Positions 53,012 to 62,214 of a stretch of 64,000 bases of DNA are shown one piece after another. A program made the position numbers and the translations under genes. This stretch comes from Arenicellales bacterium. Its GTDB lineage: Bacteria > Pseudomonadota > Gammaproteobacteria > Arenicellales > JAJDZL01. Where the stretch lies: contig OX638343.1 of NCBI GenBank assembly GCA_951813075.1, forward strand, positions 2,869,999 to 2,933,998, in the 5' to 3' direction. The stretch's first letter is position 1. Every line of letters starts with the position of its first letter. The notes under the pieces were generated by a model. That model ran no database searches, was not told the DNA's origin, and worked only from the letters and a program-made list of their open reading frames with translations.

Positions 53012-54403
53012 ATGCCCAATCTGAACCGAAATATCTTTTCGCTGTCAAAAGACAAACGCTTTGCAATTGTCACCGGTATTCTGATTCTTGTCGTTTGTGT
53101 CGCTGTATTTTCCAGTTTTGCAGAAGCCGCCGTCGACTCTGAAGTCGGCATGATCCTCAACTCGTTCTCGTTTATGGTTTGGGGCGCGTTCGTGATGTGG
53201 ATGTGTGCTGGATTCTGTATGCTTGAATCAGGTTCAGTTCGCAGCAAGAACGTAAGTTTGATCTGTCTCAAGAATATTGGTCTTTACGCCATCGCAGGAT
53301 TGACCTACTACGTGATTGGCTACAATCTAATGTATGTCGACGTGAATGGGTTCATTGGGAGTGTAGAATTTCTCTATAAACCGACCATCGAAAATACGAC
53401 GGTTGCAGACGGGAATGGGAAATCTATCACAGAAGCCCTGAGCCCCCACCATTCACCGATGTCGTTATGGTTGTTCCAAATGGTGTTTTTGACGACATCG
53501 CTGTCGATTGTATCTGGAACACTCACCGAACGTGTCAAGATCTGGCCATTTTTCGCTTTCGCAATATTACACGCGATCTTCATCTACCCGGTCGTGGGTG
53601 CTTGGGCGTGGGGTGGCGGCTGGCTATATCAGCTTGGATTCAAGGATTTCGCCGGTTCAACTGTGGTACATGCTACCGGTGGCGCTTGTGCTTTGGCTGG
53701 TGCGCTTGTTGTTGGTGCCAGAGTAGGTAAATTTCGAAAAGATGGGAGTGTAAGACGTTTTCCTCCCTCCAGCATCCCGGTATTTACACTTGGTGTATTC
53801 ATCTTGTGGATAGGATGGTTCGGTTTCAATGGTGGTTCGCAGGCCTCGCTTGGTAGCGTAAATTCCGCAGTGGCGATGAGTATCATCATTGTCAACACAA
53901 ATCTGGCAGCCAGTGCAGGAATGCTGGTTACATTAGCCTTATCACGCCCGCTAATCGGACGGGTCGACTTGTCGGCGGTTCTCAATGGGACGATTGCAGG
54001 ACTCGTCGCTATATCCGCCGGGCCAGATATTTTGGATCACAATCTCGCCATTCTGATTGGTGGTGTAGGAGGGCTGGCAAGCCTTGTTGGCACGAAATTT
54101 CTGGAGCATTTGAAAATTGATGATGGTGTGGGTGCAATTCCGGTTCATCTATTTGCCGGAATCTGGGGAACCATCGCTGTGTGTCTTTCCCAGCAAGGAG
54201 CTGTATTCGTCCAATTGATTGGAGTTCTTTCAATTTGTGCTTATGCATTCACTGTGGCTTTCATAATTTGGAATGTGATCGATATTCTAGTGGGTGCGCG
54301 TTCGACATTGGAGTCCGAACGAATCGGGTTGGATTGGGCAGTTCTCAACATTCAGTCCTATCCAGAGTTTCTTGCAATGCCTGAACCACATGATGACGAC
54401 TGA
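53012..54403 (+). CDS. amtB: Ammonium transporter (Amt family), copy 1
   Basis: This 463-residue inner-membrane channel for ammonium/ammonia has an N-terminal hydrophobic leader ending about residue 35 (VFSSFAEAAVDSE) and 11 predicted helices. The twin pore His are in STVVHATGGACALAG and GAIPVHLFAGIWGTIA, and the Asp is in LGFKDFAGS. A second Amt gene follows 175 bp downstream. No glnK (PII) gene is adjacent, although amtB-glnK pairing is usual. Confidence 0.92.
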   Translation: MPNLNRNIFSLSKDKRFAIVTGILILVVCVAVFSSFAEAAVDSEVGMILNSFSFMVWGAFVMWMCAGFCMLESGSVRSKNVSLICLKNIGLYAIAGLTYYVIGYNLMYVDVNGFIGSVEFLYKPTIENTTVADGNGKSITEALSPHHSPMSLWLFQMVFLTTSLSIVSGTLTERVKIWPFFAFAILHAIFIYPVVGAWAWGGGWLYQLGFKDFAGSTVVHATGGACALAGALVVGARVGKFRKDGSVRRFPPSSIPVFTLGVFILWIGWFGFNGGSQASLGSVNSAVAMSIIIVNTNLAASAGMLVTLALSRPLIGRVDLSAVLNGTIAGLVAISAGPDILDHNLAILIGGVGGLASLVGTKFLEHLKIDDGVGAIPVHLFAGIWGTIAVCLSQQGAVFVQLIGVLSICAYAFTVAFIIWNVIDILVGARSTLESERIGLDWAVLNIQSYPEFLAMPEPHDDD

Positions 54404-54578
54404 TCAACATAAAGTCTGTCGATTAGCCGCCAGAGTTTCAATAATTGCACATGGACGTGGACTGAGCTCCAGGGACTTGTTCAATAAAGGAGCGAAGGGG
54501 GTTAGTCGCGTTGAGGTCATGAATATATGTCTATAATCCGGTCAGGTAAGACAGGCAGAAATTTCGGGGATTCTTAAA

Positions 54579-55988
54579 GTGAATAGTTATTACATTTGTT
54601 CAATGAAAGTCGAAAAGCGGAAATTGGAACGTCTACTTATTTGGCTTCCCATTATTGGAACATGTCTGTATTCATCTGCAGCGAACGCAGCCGTCGAGTC
54701 GGAAACGGCTTTTATTTTCAATTCATTCTCGTTTCTGCTATGGGGCGCATTCGTCATGTGGATGTGCGCCGGCTTTACCATGTTGGAAGCAGGGTCCGTG
54801 CGCACGAAGAATGCGTCGGTTATCTGCATGAAGAACATCGGGCTGTATTCCATCGCTGGCATCACTTTCTATCTTTTCGGATACAACCTCATGTACGTTG
54901 ATGTGAATAATTTCATCGGCTCGTTCACGCTGTTCTACAGTTCCACCCCCGAAGAGATTGCCTTGTTGGAAGGAAACGCAGAAGCGTTAACTGATGTCCT
55001 GGAATCCGACTACTCAACCATGTCAAATTGGTTCTTCCAAATGGTATTCGTTGCGACAACCGCTTCGATTGTCTCTGGAACCTTGGCCGAGCGTGTTAAA
55101 TTGTGGTCGTTCTTTGCTTTTACTGCGGTGCTCACCACAATTATCTATCCGGTCGTGGGTGCTTGGACGTGGGGTGGCGGCTGGCTGCATCAGCTTGAAT
55201 TCAAGGATTTCGCCGGTTCAACGATTGTGCATTCAACGGGAGGTTGGGCGGCACTTGCCGGTGCTATTGCCGTAGGATCAAGAATGAACAAGTTTCGGAA
55301 GGATGGAAGCGTGAAAAACACGCCACCTTCAAACGTCCCCGCGGTAACTTTGGGTGTATTTATATTGTGGCTTGGCTGGTTTGGTTTTAATGGTGGTTCC
55401 CAACTCGCGCTGGATTCTGCAATTAACGTAGTTGCAATGAGTGTTATCTTGGTGAATACAAATCTGGCAGCAGCAGCAGGCGTATTGGTTGCCGTTTCAA
55501 TATCGCGTCCGTTACTAGGACGTGTCGACTTGATGGCAGTTCTCAATGGTGCGATCGCTGGTTTGGTTGCTATTACTGCCGGTCCAGATATAGCGGCCCA
55601 TCACTGGGCAATTGTAATTGGTGGAGTTGGCGGTCTGATCAGTACAGTGGGTATCAAAGTGCTGGAAACAATGAAGATCGACGACGTCGTTGGTGCCATT
55701 CCCGCACACCTGTTTGCAGGTGTGTGGGGTACGCTTGCGGTATGTATCGCTGCTGGCGGAAATTTCATGGTTCAGCTAACAGGTGTCGTAGCGATCGGAG
55801 CGTTTACTTTCGTAACGTCTTTTATTGTTTGGAAATTAATCGGTGCGCTAATCGGCTTGAGAGTGACCCTGGCGGTTGAAGAGTTGGGTCAGGATGTTGC
55901 AGAATTAGGAATTGAGGCTTATCCGGAATTCGTGATCATGCCCGACGAAGACGACCTCGGTGTTTACGAAAGCGATGAGAAATCGTAA
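54579..55988 (+). CDS. amtB: Ammonium transporter (Amt family), copy 2
   Basis: This 469-residue paralogue has the same topology. Signal-like residues end at YSSAANAAVES, and the pore His are in STIVHSTGGWAALAG and GAIPAHLFAGVWGTLA. It differs from copy 1 over most of its length but shares an 80-bp block at about 94% identity (55143-55222 with 53582-53661). The start is GTG with GGGGA upstream; ATG 54603 is possible. The acidic C-terminus (PDEDDLGVYESDE) is distinct from copy 1. Confidence 0.92.
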   Translation: MNSYYICSMKVEKRKLERLLIWLPIIGTCLYSSAANAAVESETAFIFNSFSFLLWGAFVMWMCAGFTMLEAGSVRTKNASVICMKNIGLYSIAGITFYLFGYNLMYVDVNNFIGSFTLFYSSTPEEIALLEGNAEALTDVLESDYSTMSNWFFQMVFVATTASIVSGTLAERVKLWSFFAFTAVLTTIIYPVVGAWTWGGGWLHQLEFKDFAGSTIVHSTGGWAALAGAIAVGSRMNKFRKDGSVKNTPPSNVPAVTLGVFILWLGWFGFNGGSQLALDSAINVVAMSVILVNTNLAAAAGVLVAVSISRPLLGRVDLMAVLNGAIAGLVAITAGPDIAAHHWAIVIGGVGGLISTVGIKVLETMKIDDVVGAIPAHLFAGVWGTLAVCIAAGGNFMVQLTGVVAIGAFTFVTSFIVWKLIGALIGLRVTLAVEELGQDVAELGIEAYPEFVIMPDEDDLGVYESDEKS

Positions 55989-56313
55989 TATAAACTGCAA
56001 AGAGATTTGATATTGCGTCAATTTTGTGCAGGTAGAAGTTATACTGCGATTGAGATAGCACAACTAGATTGAATTTGACACGTTCGATTAACTGGAAAGA
56101 AGAGTCTATTGAAACAGTAATCAGAACTTAGTTGTGGGAATTGGTTAATTCGACGGGTTAAATTGAGTTTGCTAAAATTACGCTAATATTTGTTGTGTTT
56201 GCAGTGAAAGTATGATTTAATTTCGATGCTTCAAAGTTTCACGAAGACTACTTAATTATTTTGATTTTCGTTAGCGTATGGAACATTTAAATTATAGGAA
56301 TTAGGAGAACTAC
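55989..56313. other. Intergenic region before the STAS gene
   Basis: The 325 bases are strongly A/T-rich. I see no gene, terminator hairpin or confident promoter; the STAS gene's AGGAG lies at the very end. Confidence 0.4.
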
Positions 56314-56652
56314 ATGGAAATTCCTTCAGAAAAAGTAGACGGTACGCTGATCCTAAAGCCTGCTGGTCGAATTGATGGACAAAACGCAGTCGATTTTCAG
56401 ACTGCGATTGAGTCTATTGTCTCCGAATCGACCCAAGCGGTGGTTTTGGAACTAACTGATCTTGTGTATATCAGTAGTGCGGGCCTTCGAGTTATTCTAT
56501 TGCTCGCAAAGACCCTGAAAAGTCGAAATGCCAAATTTGCGATGTGTTCAATTTCTGGGTCTGTAAAGGATGTTTTTGATATTAGTGGCTTCGGGAAAAT
56601 CATATCAACTCATGACACCCGCGAACAAGCACTGGCGAGTGTGACATCCTGA
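56314..56652 (+). CDS. STAS-domain anti-sigma-factor antagonist (RsbV/SpoIIAA-like)
   Basis: This 112-residue single-domain STAS protein has the phosphorylatable Ser55 in VYISSAGLRVILL, the site used by partner-switching kinases. Such proteins are phosphorylated by an RsbW-type kinase and dephosphorylated by a SpoIIE-type phosphatase. Both activities are encoded in the fused protein at 58.5-61.2 kb on the opposite strand. AGGAG lies seven bases before the ATG. The regulated target (sigma factor or enzyme) is not in the window. Confidence 0.9.
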   Translation: MEIPSEKVDGTLILKPAGRIDGQNAVDFQTAIESIVSESTQAVVLELTDLVYISSAGLRVILLLAKTLKSRNAKFAMCSISGSVKDVFDISGFGKIISTHDTREQALASVTS

Positions 56653-56878
56653 AATACCGGGAATCCGTTGAGCGGATTTCCTTCATCAGTACCGTACTCA
56701 GGGACTTGAGACGAATTATAAAGTCCCAGTAAAACCTTTCTGATCATATCCAATTCAAACGTTGGAACCAACTCCTCCTTGGAATTGGTTTGTCAATCCT
56801 CGCTGGAGCTTCGATGGGCTGGATACCGCAGATTGACCTACAACAGTTTTCTGTACGGTCGTTTATTGGCTTTGCAGG

Positions 56879-57460
56879 CTAGTTTAGATATTCAATATCA
56901 ATCAATTTGAACTGATTCGAATTCGCAATCGAAACCCGCAGCAGGTTTCCATTGGGAAAAAACGCAGCGTTTTCCTTATCGGCTTTTTCCAACAGTAGTC
57001 TCGCTGTACCCCGACTTCCGACGACGATTGTCCGGTGATTCAGTAGTAATTGGTGATGTTGATTCAGTCCACGAAAAAATCTTTCCTTGAATTCCACTCG
57101 ACTCTCTCCATTTCGCGGTGTTTCACCAGCTAACATCATCGGATTCACCTCTTTGATGTGCAATTTATTCCACTCTCCGAGTTTCCTTTCATTAAGCAGT
57201 GGGTCACGCGTAATATTGGCGCCAAACATTTCGCTTAGTATTTCCGCGGATTCAATGCTTCGACCATTCATTGAACAGACAATCGAATCCGGGATTTCTC
57301 GGATTCGCTTCAAAATACCAGCTGCCGCATAGATTTGCTCGCGACCATGCTCGGTCAAAGATGACTCGGAGTCGCCTCCGGAGGCGATTTGCATCGCATT
57401 TGCGATTGTCTCGCCGTGGCGGATAAATATAAAGCTACGTACAATCGAATTGCCGTTCAT
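56879..57460 (-). CDS. Histidine-phosphatase (PGAM)-fold protein lacking the second catalytic His
   Basis: This 193-residue protein has the RHG motif (R14-H15-G16 in IFIRHGETIAN), CSMNGRSIESAEIL (second Arg) and LLNERKLGEW (Glu region) of the PGAM fold. The second catalytic His, normally in a VVSHG motif, is replaced: the segment reads TIVVGSRGTARLLL with Ser149 at that place. Phosphatase activity is therefore doubtful. It overlaps the upstream hydrolase gene by 26 bases and is the last gene of the minus-strand operon. Confidence 0.8.
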   Translation of the reverse strand: MNGNSIVRSFIFIRHGETIANAMQIASGGDSESSLTEHGREQIYAAAGILKRIREIPDSIVCSMNGRSIESAEILSEMFGANITRDPLLNERKLGEWNKLHIKEVNPMMLAGETPRNGESRVEFKERFFRGLNQHHQLLLNHRTIVVGSRGTARLLLEKADKENAAFFPNGNLLRVSIANSNQFKLIDIEYLN

Positions 57461-58532
57461 CTGGGAAAAGAACTCTTTTGGGACAGTAACTCACAAAACA
57501 AAACTGATCATCTTCAAAACTCTCGCAACCCAGTAACCAATTGCTAATAGCAGCCGTCAACTCACCGTCCCCAAGAGATGGTGTGTGACCGGATTCGTGA
57601 ATATGAATGACGGAAAAATTCTTGTGGGTGCGCATTCGGTTTATCGTCTCATCTGTTGTCGCGTCACTTTCAATTCCATGTAGCAATAAGACAGGACATT
57701 GTACGGCATTCCACTGGTCCCACAAATCCAAACTGTGTTTCGCTTCCTCCCGGTAAGCCAGCATTGACCGCAAATCATGGCGATATACTCGACCGTTTTC
57801 AATGTCCGACCAGCGAGTTTTATGATGAGAACTATGCAGAAGCACGGCATCTGGAGTTGGGCCGACGTGTTTCGCAGAGGCGCCGGTGCGCCTGAACATC
57901 TCGGCCGGGTTTCGAAATACATAGTGCCGACCCACAACACGAGCTCGCCGGGCACGTCGTTCAGCAGGAATATGGGGGGCGCTGTCATTGAGAATAATTT
58001 TCTGCACTCGTTGGGGATAACGGGCCGCAAACGAAATAACAGTTGACCCTCCGAGCGATGATCCCAACAATGAGCATGAATCTAGTTCAAGATGGTCCAT
58101 CAATTGTTTCAGTTGTTCGACATAGGCATCCACATGATAGTCTGATGTTTCCACCATCCATCCACTGTGACCGCGACCACTGAGGTCAAGTGCTATCACA
58201 CGAACGTCAGGATACGCATCCAGAGCTAAAAAATCAAAACGCTGAGTGACATTGGTCAGGCCGCCGATAGCTATAAGAGGATTACCACTGCCGCCAGAAT
58301 CGGAATAATTGAGAGGAACTTTATATGGCTTGCCGACTCCGTAATCGGGATCCTGAAGATTCAGAGTATGGATATATTCAAACCTGTGGGAGACAGGCCA
58401 CCAGTCAAATTCGTTTCTGATCGCTAGGATCATACTGTCGTACTGCGCCCACGTCAATCCACTGGAATTTCCCTCACAATTAATGTTCAGCCAATTGCGC
58501 AGTGCGCTGTCAGCACGTCGGGCCGATGTCAT
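57435..58532 (-). CDS. Alpha/beta hydrolase
   Basis: This 365-residue protein has the alpha/beta hydrolase fold from about residue 70. IALDLSGRGHSGW is the oxyanion/strand region, the nucleophile Ser159 lies in LLGSSLGGS, an acid lies near LLLHGIESDA, and the catalytic His is in HESGHTPSL. An N-terminal extension of about 65 residues is rich in Trp and charged residues and has no known domain. It sits 20 bp downstream of the SpoIIE-domain gene and overlaps the PGAM-fold gene. The substrate is unknown. Confidence 0.85.
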   Translation of the reverse strand: MTSARRADSALRNWLNINCEGNSSGLTWAQYDSMILAIRNEFDWWPVSHRFEYIHTLNLQDPDYGVGKPYKVPLNYSDSGGSGNPLIAIGGLTNVTQRFDFLALDAYPDVRVIALDLSGRGHSGWMVETSDYHVDAYVEQLKQLMDHLELDSCSLLGSSLGGSTVISFAARYPQRVQKIILNDSAPHIPAERRARRARVVGRHYVFRNPAEMFRRTGASAKHVGPTPDAVLLHSSHHKTRWSDIENGRVYRHDLRSMLAYREEAKHSLDLWDQWNAVQCPVLLLHGIESDATTDETINRMRTHKNFSVIHIHESGHTPSLGDGELTAAISNWLLGCESFEDDQFCFVSYCPKRVLFPDERQFDCT

Positions 58533-58552
58533 TTGATAAACAAAGTGAGAGA

Positions 58553-61150
58553 CTAACCTACTTTATCGTGGTTCGGATGAAAAAGTACTAGCGTCACGCG
58601 ATTGCGATCATTATGTCGCTCGTAGGTCGCTTTGTCGATTAAAGTTTTGACGAAATGCACACCAAGTCCACCAATTGGTCGATCATCCACGTCAGCTTCT
58701 ACATCCGGTACCTTTGCTTCGGTAAACGGATCGAAAGGTTGTCCACTGTCTTCAAGGACGATCTTCAGGGATTCATCGGACTGATTCAGTGACAAGCTAA
58801 TGTCAGTTTTTTCGTCATCCTGTCCAAATGCATAGCTAATTATGTTGGTGATCAATTCATCCAGCGCAAGGTTGGCATTGAATACCCAAGCCGTGGGCCA
58901 GTTATAGGATTCTCCGAGTCGTTCAATCTCCTCCGCAACACGAGGAATTTCGGATAAATCGCATTTCAATGTCAGCTTTATTTCCATTTCCTTACCATCC
59001 ATACTACTGCTTCCGCCGCTGCCAGTGTGCCTATGTTCAGAGGTGCCTCGGTAATGCAGGACTAAGCACGTGATATCGTCGAATTGCGGGGCATCTCCTA
59101 CAAACTCGTCGATTGACTTAATTATTTGTTTTATATCGTCGCCGGGACCACGGTCGGGCAACGACGATACTACTTCTAAAAATCGGTCATCGCCATATGC
59201 TTCATTATTCTTATCAAATGCTTCGGGAATGCCATCTGTTATCATCACCAGACGAGAGCCCGGATTCAGAGTAATCGATGCCTCATCAAATTCCAATCCG
59301 TCGAACATCCCTAGAACCATGCCGCCTGTGAGTTCTAACTCAGAAGCGCCTTCATCATTCACCAGAACCGGCGAGTTATGCCCACCATTCGCATAAACAA
59401 AATGCCCTGTTGACTCGTTCAATATTCCATAGAAGAAAGTGATGAACAAATTTTCGTCGTTGTTTGCTTCGAGAAAATTGTTGATTCTCTCTAATATTCT
59501 TGCCGGTGAACGTACATCCACCGCCATTCCACGAAGTGATGTTCGCGACATGACCGCAAAAAGTGCAGCCGGTACTCCTTTACCGGATACATCGGCAATC
59601 GCCATCCCAATATGATCTTCATCGATTCGAAAATAGTCGAAGAAATCCCCCCCAACTTCTTTTGCGGGCCACATACCACCTACAATCTCGAATGCATCGG
59701 ATTGTTCACTGTGTTGGGGAAGCAGAGACAACTGGACACGGGTAGCGATATCCAATTCTTTGCGAAGCGCGATAAATGCTTGTTTGGTGGCAAGTGCATC
59801 CCTTAGCCGCTGATGTTGATCTTGAACCCGGGTTGACATGCTTTGAAATGCTGTTGCCATCAGAATCAGACTGCCTGATCCATGGAATACTTTCGGGTCG
59901 AAGTCCTCCTCGGTAGGATCCACTGCAATAATCGATTCTGCTACACTTTCATCTTTTGCTTTCTGGTCAATTTTTTGAGCAATTTTGTCCAGTTCTTCAA
60001 GCATTGCGACTTGGTCATCACCATCGAGTGTATCCGCAAGACGTTTCATTTCGCGGTAAATGAATCTCTCCTGACGCGCGCGTTGACGCTCTCTTGAGCG
60101 CCGAATTCGATTCAGCATCAGCATGCCGGAGCGAAACACATTCACTGCATTGCCGATCTGCCCTACTTCATCTTTGCCGGTTCTCATCTGAACCAGCAAC
60201 TTCAGATCACCCCTGGTCAGTGCTTCCAGTACATCAACACCTTCTGTAAGGGACGCAAATGCATACCGCATGTAAAAATAAAGGGCGATCAATGAGATCA
60301 ACGTGAAAATCGCGATGAACACTATGGTGAGCTGACTGATTTTTTTCTGCTCGAGTATTTGATCAGTGACTTCTTTGATATTGACCAGTCGTCCCACAAG
60401 ACTTCCGAGATCCGCAACTTGCGGAAGTACGGTAACCGAAAAGTATCGGTTATCTTTGGAAATGGTTTGCGAGGTGCTCAATTCGCCCAGATCGACTAGT
60501 TCACCGTAGTTTTCCCATACCTCAGGGTCCGGTGCGACTAGAAGTCGTCCGCGTCGATTGAGAATCATGACGGAGGCGTTATTGAGTTTTTCCATCTCCG
60601 CGATTGGTCGGATGATGTCCAGAGAAAGAATGCTCAATCCCAGAACTCTGCCAGTGTCGTCAATGATCGGAAACCCGTATACAACAGCGGTGTTACGTTG
60701 CTTGTCATTACCGACACCGCGTATGATTGAATTGTTTTCTATCGCAAAATTTGCGATTTCTTCCGAGATGATCGGGCTTTGGAATACCCCTGAAAGGGAT
60801 GAGTAGACAAGGTTGCCATTTAAGTCCAAAATATCTAAACGATCAGCCACACGTTCGTTTTTCAGTTGCCCGACAACTTGTCGCCCGATCAATTGAATTG
60901 TTTCGTAGTTCTGATTTTCGATCGCACTGGGAAGCTCCCGGTTGTCCCGAAGAATCCACGCCGAATCTTCCATATCGTCTATGAATTCATCCTTGATTTT
61001 GCTCCACAGGTTGGATTGATCCGCGAGAATCTCATTGGAAAACTGATCACTGATCAACTGCTCACGTTCGAACGAAGCGAGCAGGATGGCTACGCTAACG
61101 ACAGTGACGACCAGTGAGCCTAGCAGGCTGATTCGCGTCCGCAATAGCAT
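58553..61150 (-). CDS. Membrane sensor with SpoIIE (PP2C) phosphatase and RsbW-like kinase domains
   Basis: This 865-residue protein has TM1 (about 8-27), a periplasmic Cache-like sensor (28-270), TM2 (275-293), HAMP (294-346) and a coiled linker. A SpoIIE/RsbU phosphatase domain (about 485-700) follows, with GGDFFDYF, IADVSGKGVPAAL, YANGGHNSP, MITDGIPEAF and QFDDITCLVL. Last is an RsbW-type HATPase (about 730-860), with NLALDELITNII and IGGLGVHFVKTLID. Carrying both the phosphatase and the kinase for a STAS antagonist in one sensor makes it a self-contained partner-switch controller. The likely client is the STAS protein at 56.3 kb. It lies 28 bp after the binding-protein gene. Confidence 0.92.
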   Translation of the reverse strand: MLLRTRISLLGSLVVTVVSVAILLASFEREQLISDQFSNEILADQSNLWSKIKDEFIDDMEDSAWILRDNRELPSAIENQNYETIQLIGRQVVGQLKNERVADRLDILDLNGNLVYSSLSGVFQSPIISEEIANFAIENNSIIRGVGNDKQRNTAVVYGFPIIDDTGRVLGLSILSLDIIRPIAEMEKLNNASVMILNRRGRLLVAPDPEVWENYGELVDLGELSTSQTISKDNRYFSVTVLPQVADLGSLVGRLVNIKEVTDQILEQKKISQLTIVFIAIFTLISLIALYFYMRYAFASLTEGVDVLEALTRGDLKLLVQMRTGKDEVGQIGNAVNVFRSGMLMLNRIRRSRERQRARQERFIYREMKRLADTLDGDDQVAMLEELDKIAQKIDQKAKDESVAESIIAVDPTEEDFDPKVFHGSGSLILMATAFQSMSTRVQDQHQRLRDALATKQAFIALRKELDIATRVQLSLLPQHSEQSDAFEIVGGMWPAKEVGGDFFDYFRIDEDHIGMAIADVSGKGVPAALFAVMSRTSLRGMAVDVRSPARILERINNFLEANNDENLFITFFYGILNESTGHFVYANGGHNSPVLVNDEGASELELTGGMVLGMFDGLEFDEASITLNPGSRLVMITDGIPEAFDKNNEAYGDDRFLEVVSSLPDRGPGDDIKQIIKSIDEFVGDAPQFDDITCLVLHYRGTSEHRHTGSGGSSSMDGKEMEIKLTLKCDLSEIPRVAEEIERLGESYNWPTAWVFNANLALDELITNIISYAFGQDDEKTDISLSLNQSDESLKIVLEDSGQPFDPFTEAKVPDVEADVDDRPIGGLGVHFVKTLIDKATYERHNDRNRVTLVLFHPNHDKVG

Positions 61151-61178
61151 AATTCAAAAACTAGATCAGGGGAGGTGT

Positions 61179-62210
61179 TCAGTTAACGTTACTTTGCTTG
61201 AAATCCGCGATAGAAATCAAATCCATTGGCGGATACAGGCCGAGTTCTCTCGCAACATCAATATTGATCCAGAACTTGAAGCGAGACAATCGGGCAACCG
61301 GTAAATCTTCCGGTTTCTCGCCTCCAACCAGAATGCGCTCTGCTTGGACAGCAGCCAGCTTTCCGAGCGTATGATAGTCACTGACAAGGCCAAACATTGC
61401 CCGGGTGTTCCGCAATGGGGATTGCGTTGATGCGAACGTGGGCAATTCTGCCTTGATTGCAGCAGCTGTATACGCGTCACCATGCCTCGTGATGAATGAA
61501 TCGGGACCCATATACAGAACATCCGCACCGCTATCTTTGGCTTTTTGCACTAATTCTGGCAGTGATTCGGGGTCTGATTTTCCGTCCGCCGTCTTAGGAA
61601 TCGGGAAAACCGAGAGTTCCAAACCCATTTGCGGAACGATTTCCTCTAGTTGGGACACATTGATCTTGGAATTACTTGATGTTGCGTCGTAGATTACGGC
61701 AATTTTCTTGAATGGTCGATAGGCGAGTATTGATTTGATCTGAGCTTCGATTGAGGCGAGGAAGGCAACGCCTGTCACGTTTCGACCCGGGTCTTCAAAA
61801 CTATTGACGATTTCCGCGCTGACCGGATAGGCAACCAGGACAAAAATTCCCGGAATGTCCCTTATCAGGCTGTCGGACTCCGATTCGCTGAGTTTGCCAA
61901 GTATGCTTTGGGTTGTTCCTGTTCCCCAGGTATAGATCAGGTCGGGTTTGACTTGTTTGATTTCCTCAATTATGCCAGGTGCGTTCGCGCGGCTGAGATT
62001 CAGATTTCGAATTGTCATCTCATAGGGCACCCCTCGCTGGTTCAGATATTCCTGAAATCCTGCTTCGACTTCAGTTTCACCGCGCCAGACCACTCCAAAT
62101 ATCTTGTAGGTTTTATTGGCATTGGCCGTGGGCACTGACTGCGCCGTTGCGTGGTTCACAGCGAAACATGCGACGACAAGAACGGAAATCAGATAAATTT
62201 TCTTGCGCAT
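61179..62210 (-). CDS. Periplasmic ABC-type substrate-binding protein (ABC_sub_bind family)
   Basis: This 343-residue exported protein has a signal peptide MRKKIYLISVLVVACFAVNH. The body reads YKIFGVVWRGETEVEAGF, LIYTWGTGTTQSILG, GRNVTGVAFLASIEAQ, KIAVIYDATSSNSK and VLYMGPDSFITRHGDAY, typical of the family related to tryptophan/tyrosine binding proteins. No ABC permease or ATPase genes are adjacent. It instead lies between the HAMP-MFS gene (4 bp) and the sensor phosphatase gene (28 bp), so a ligand-sensing role is plausible. I chose ATG 62210; a TTG at 62252 lies inside the upstream gene. Confidence 0.85.
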   Translation of the reverse strand: MRKKIYLISVLVVACFAVNHATAQSVPTANANKTYKIFGVVWRGETEVEAGFQEYLNQRGVPYEMTIRNLNLSRANAPGIIEEIKQVKPDLIYTWGTGTTQSILGKLSESESDSLIRDIPGIFVLVAYPVSAEIVNSFEDPGRNVTGVAFLASIEAQIKSILAYRPFKKIAVIYDATSSNSKINVSQLEEIVPQMGLELSVFPIPKTADGKSDPESLPELVQKAKDSGADVLYMGPDSFITRHGDAYTAAAIKAELPTFASTQSPLRNTRAMFGLVSDYHTLGKLAAVQAERILVGGEKPEDLPVARLSRFKFWINIDVARELGLYPPMDLISIADFKQSNVN

Positions 62211-62214
62211 GAAA

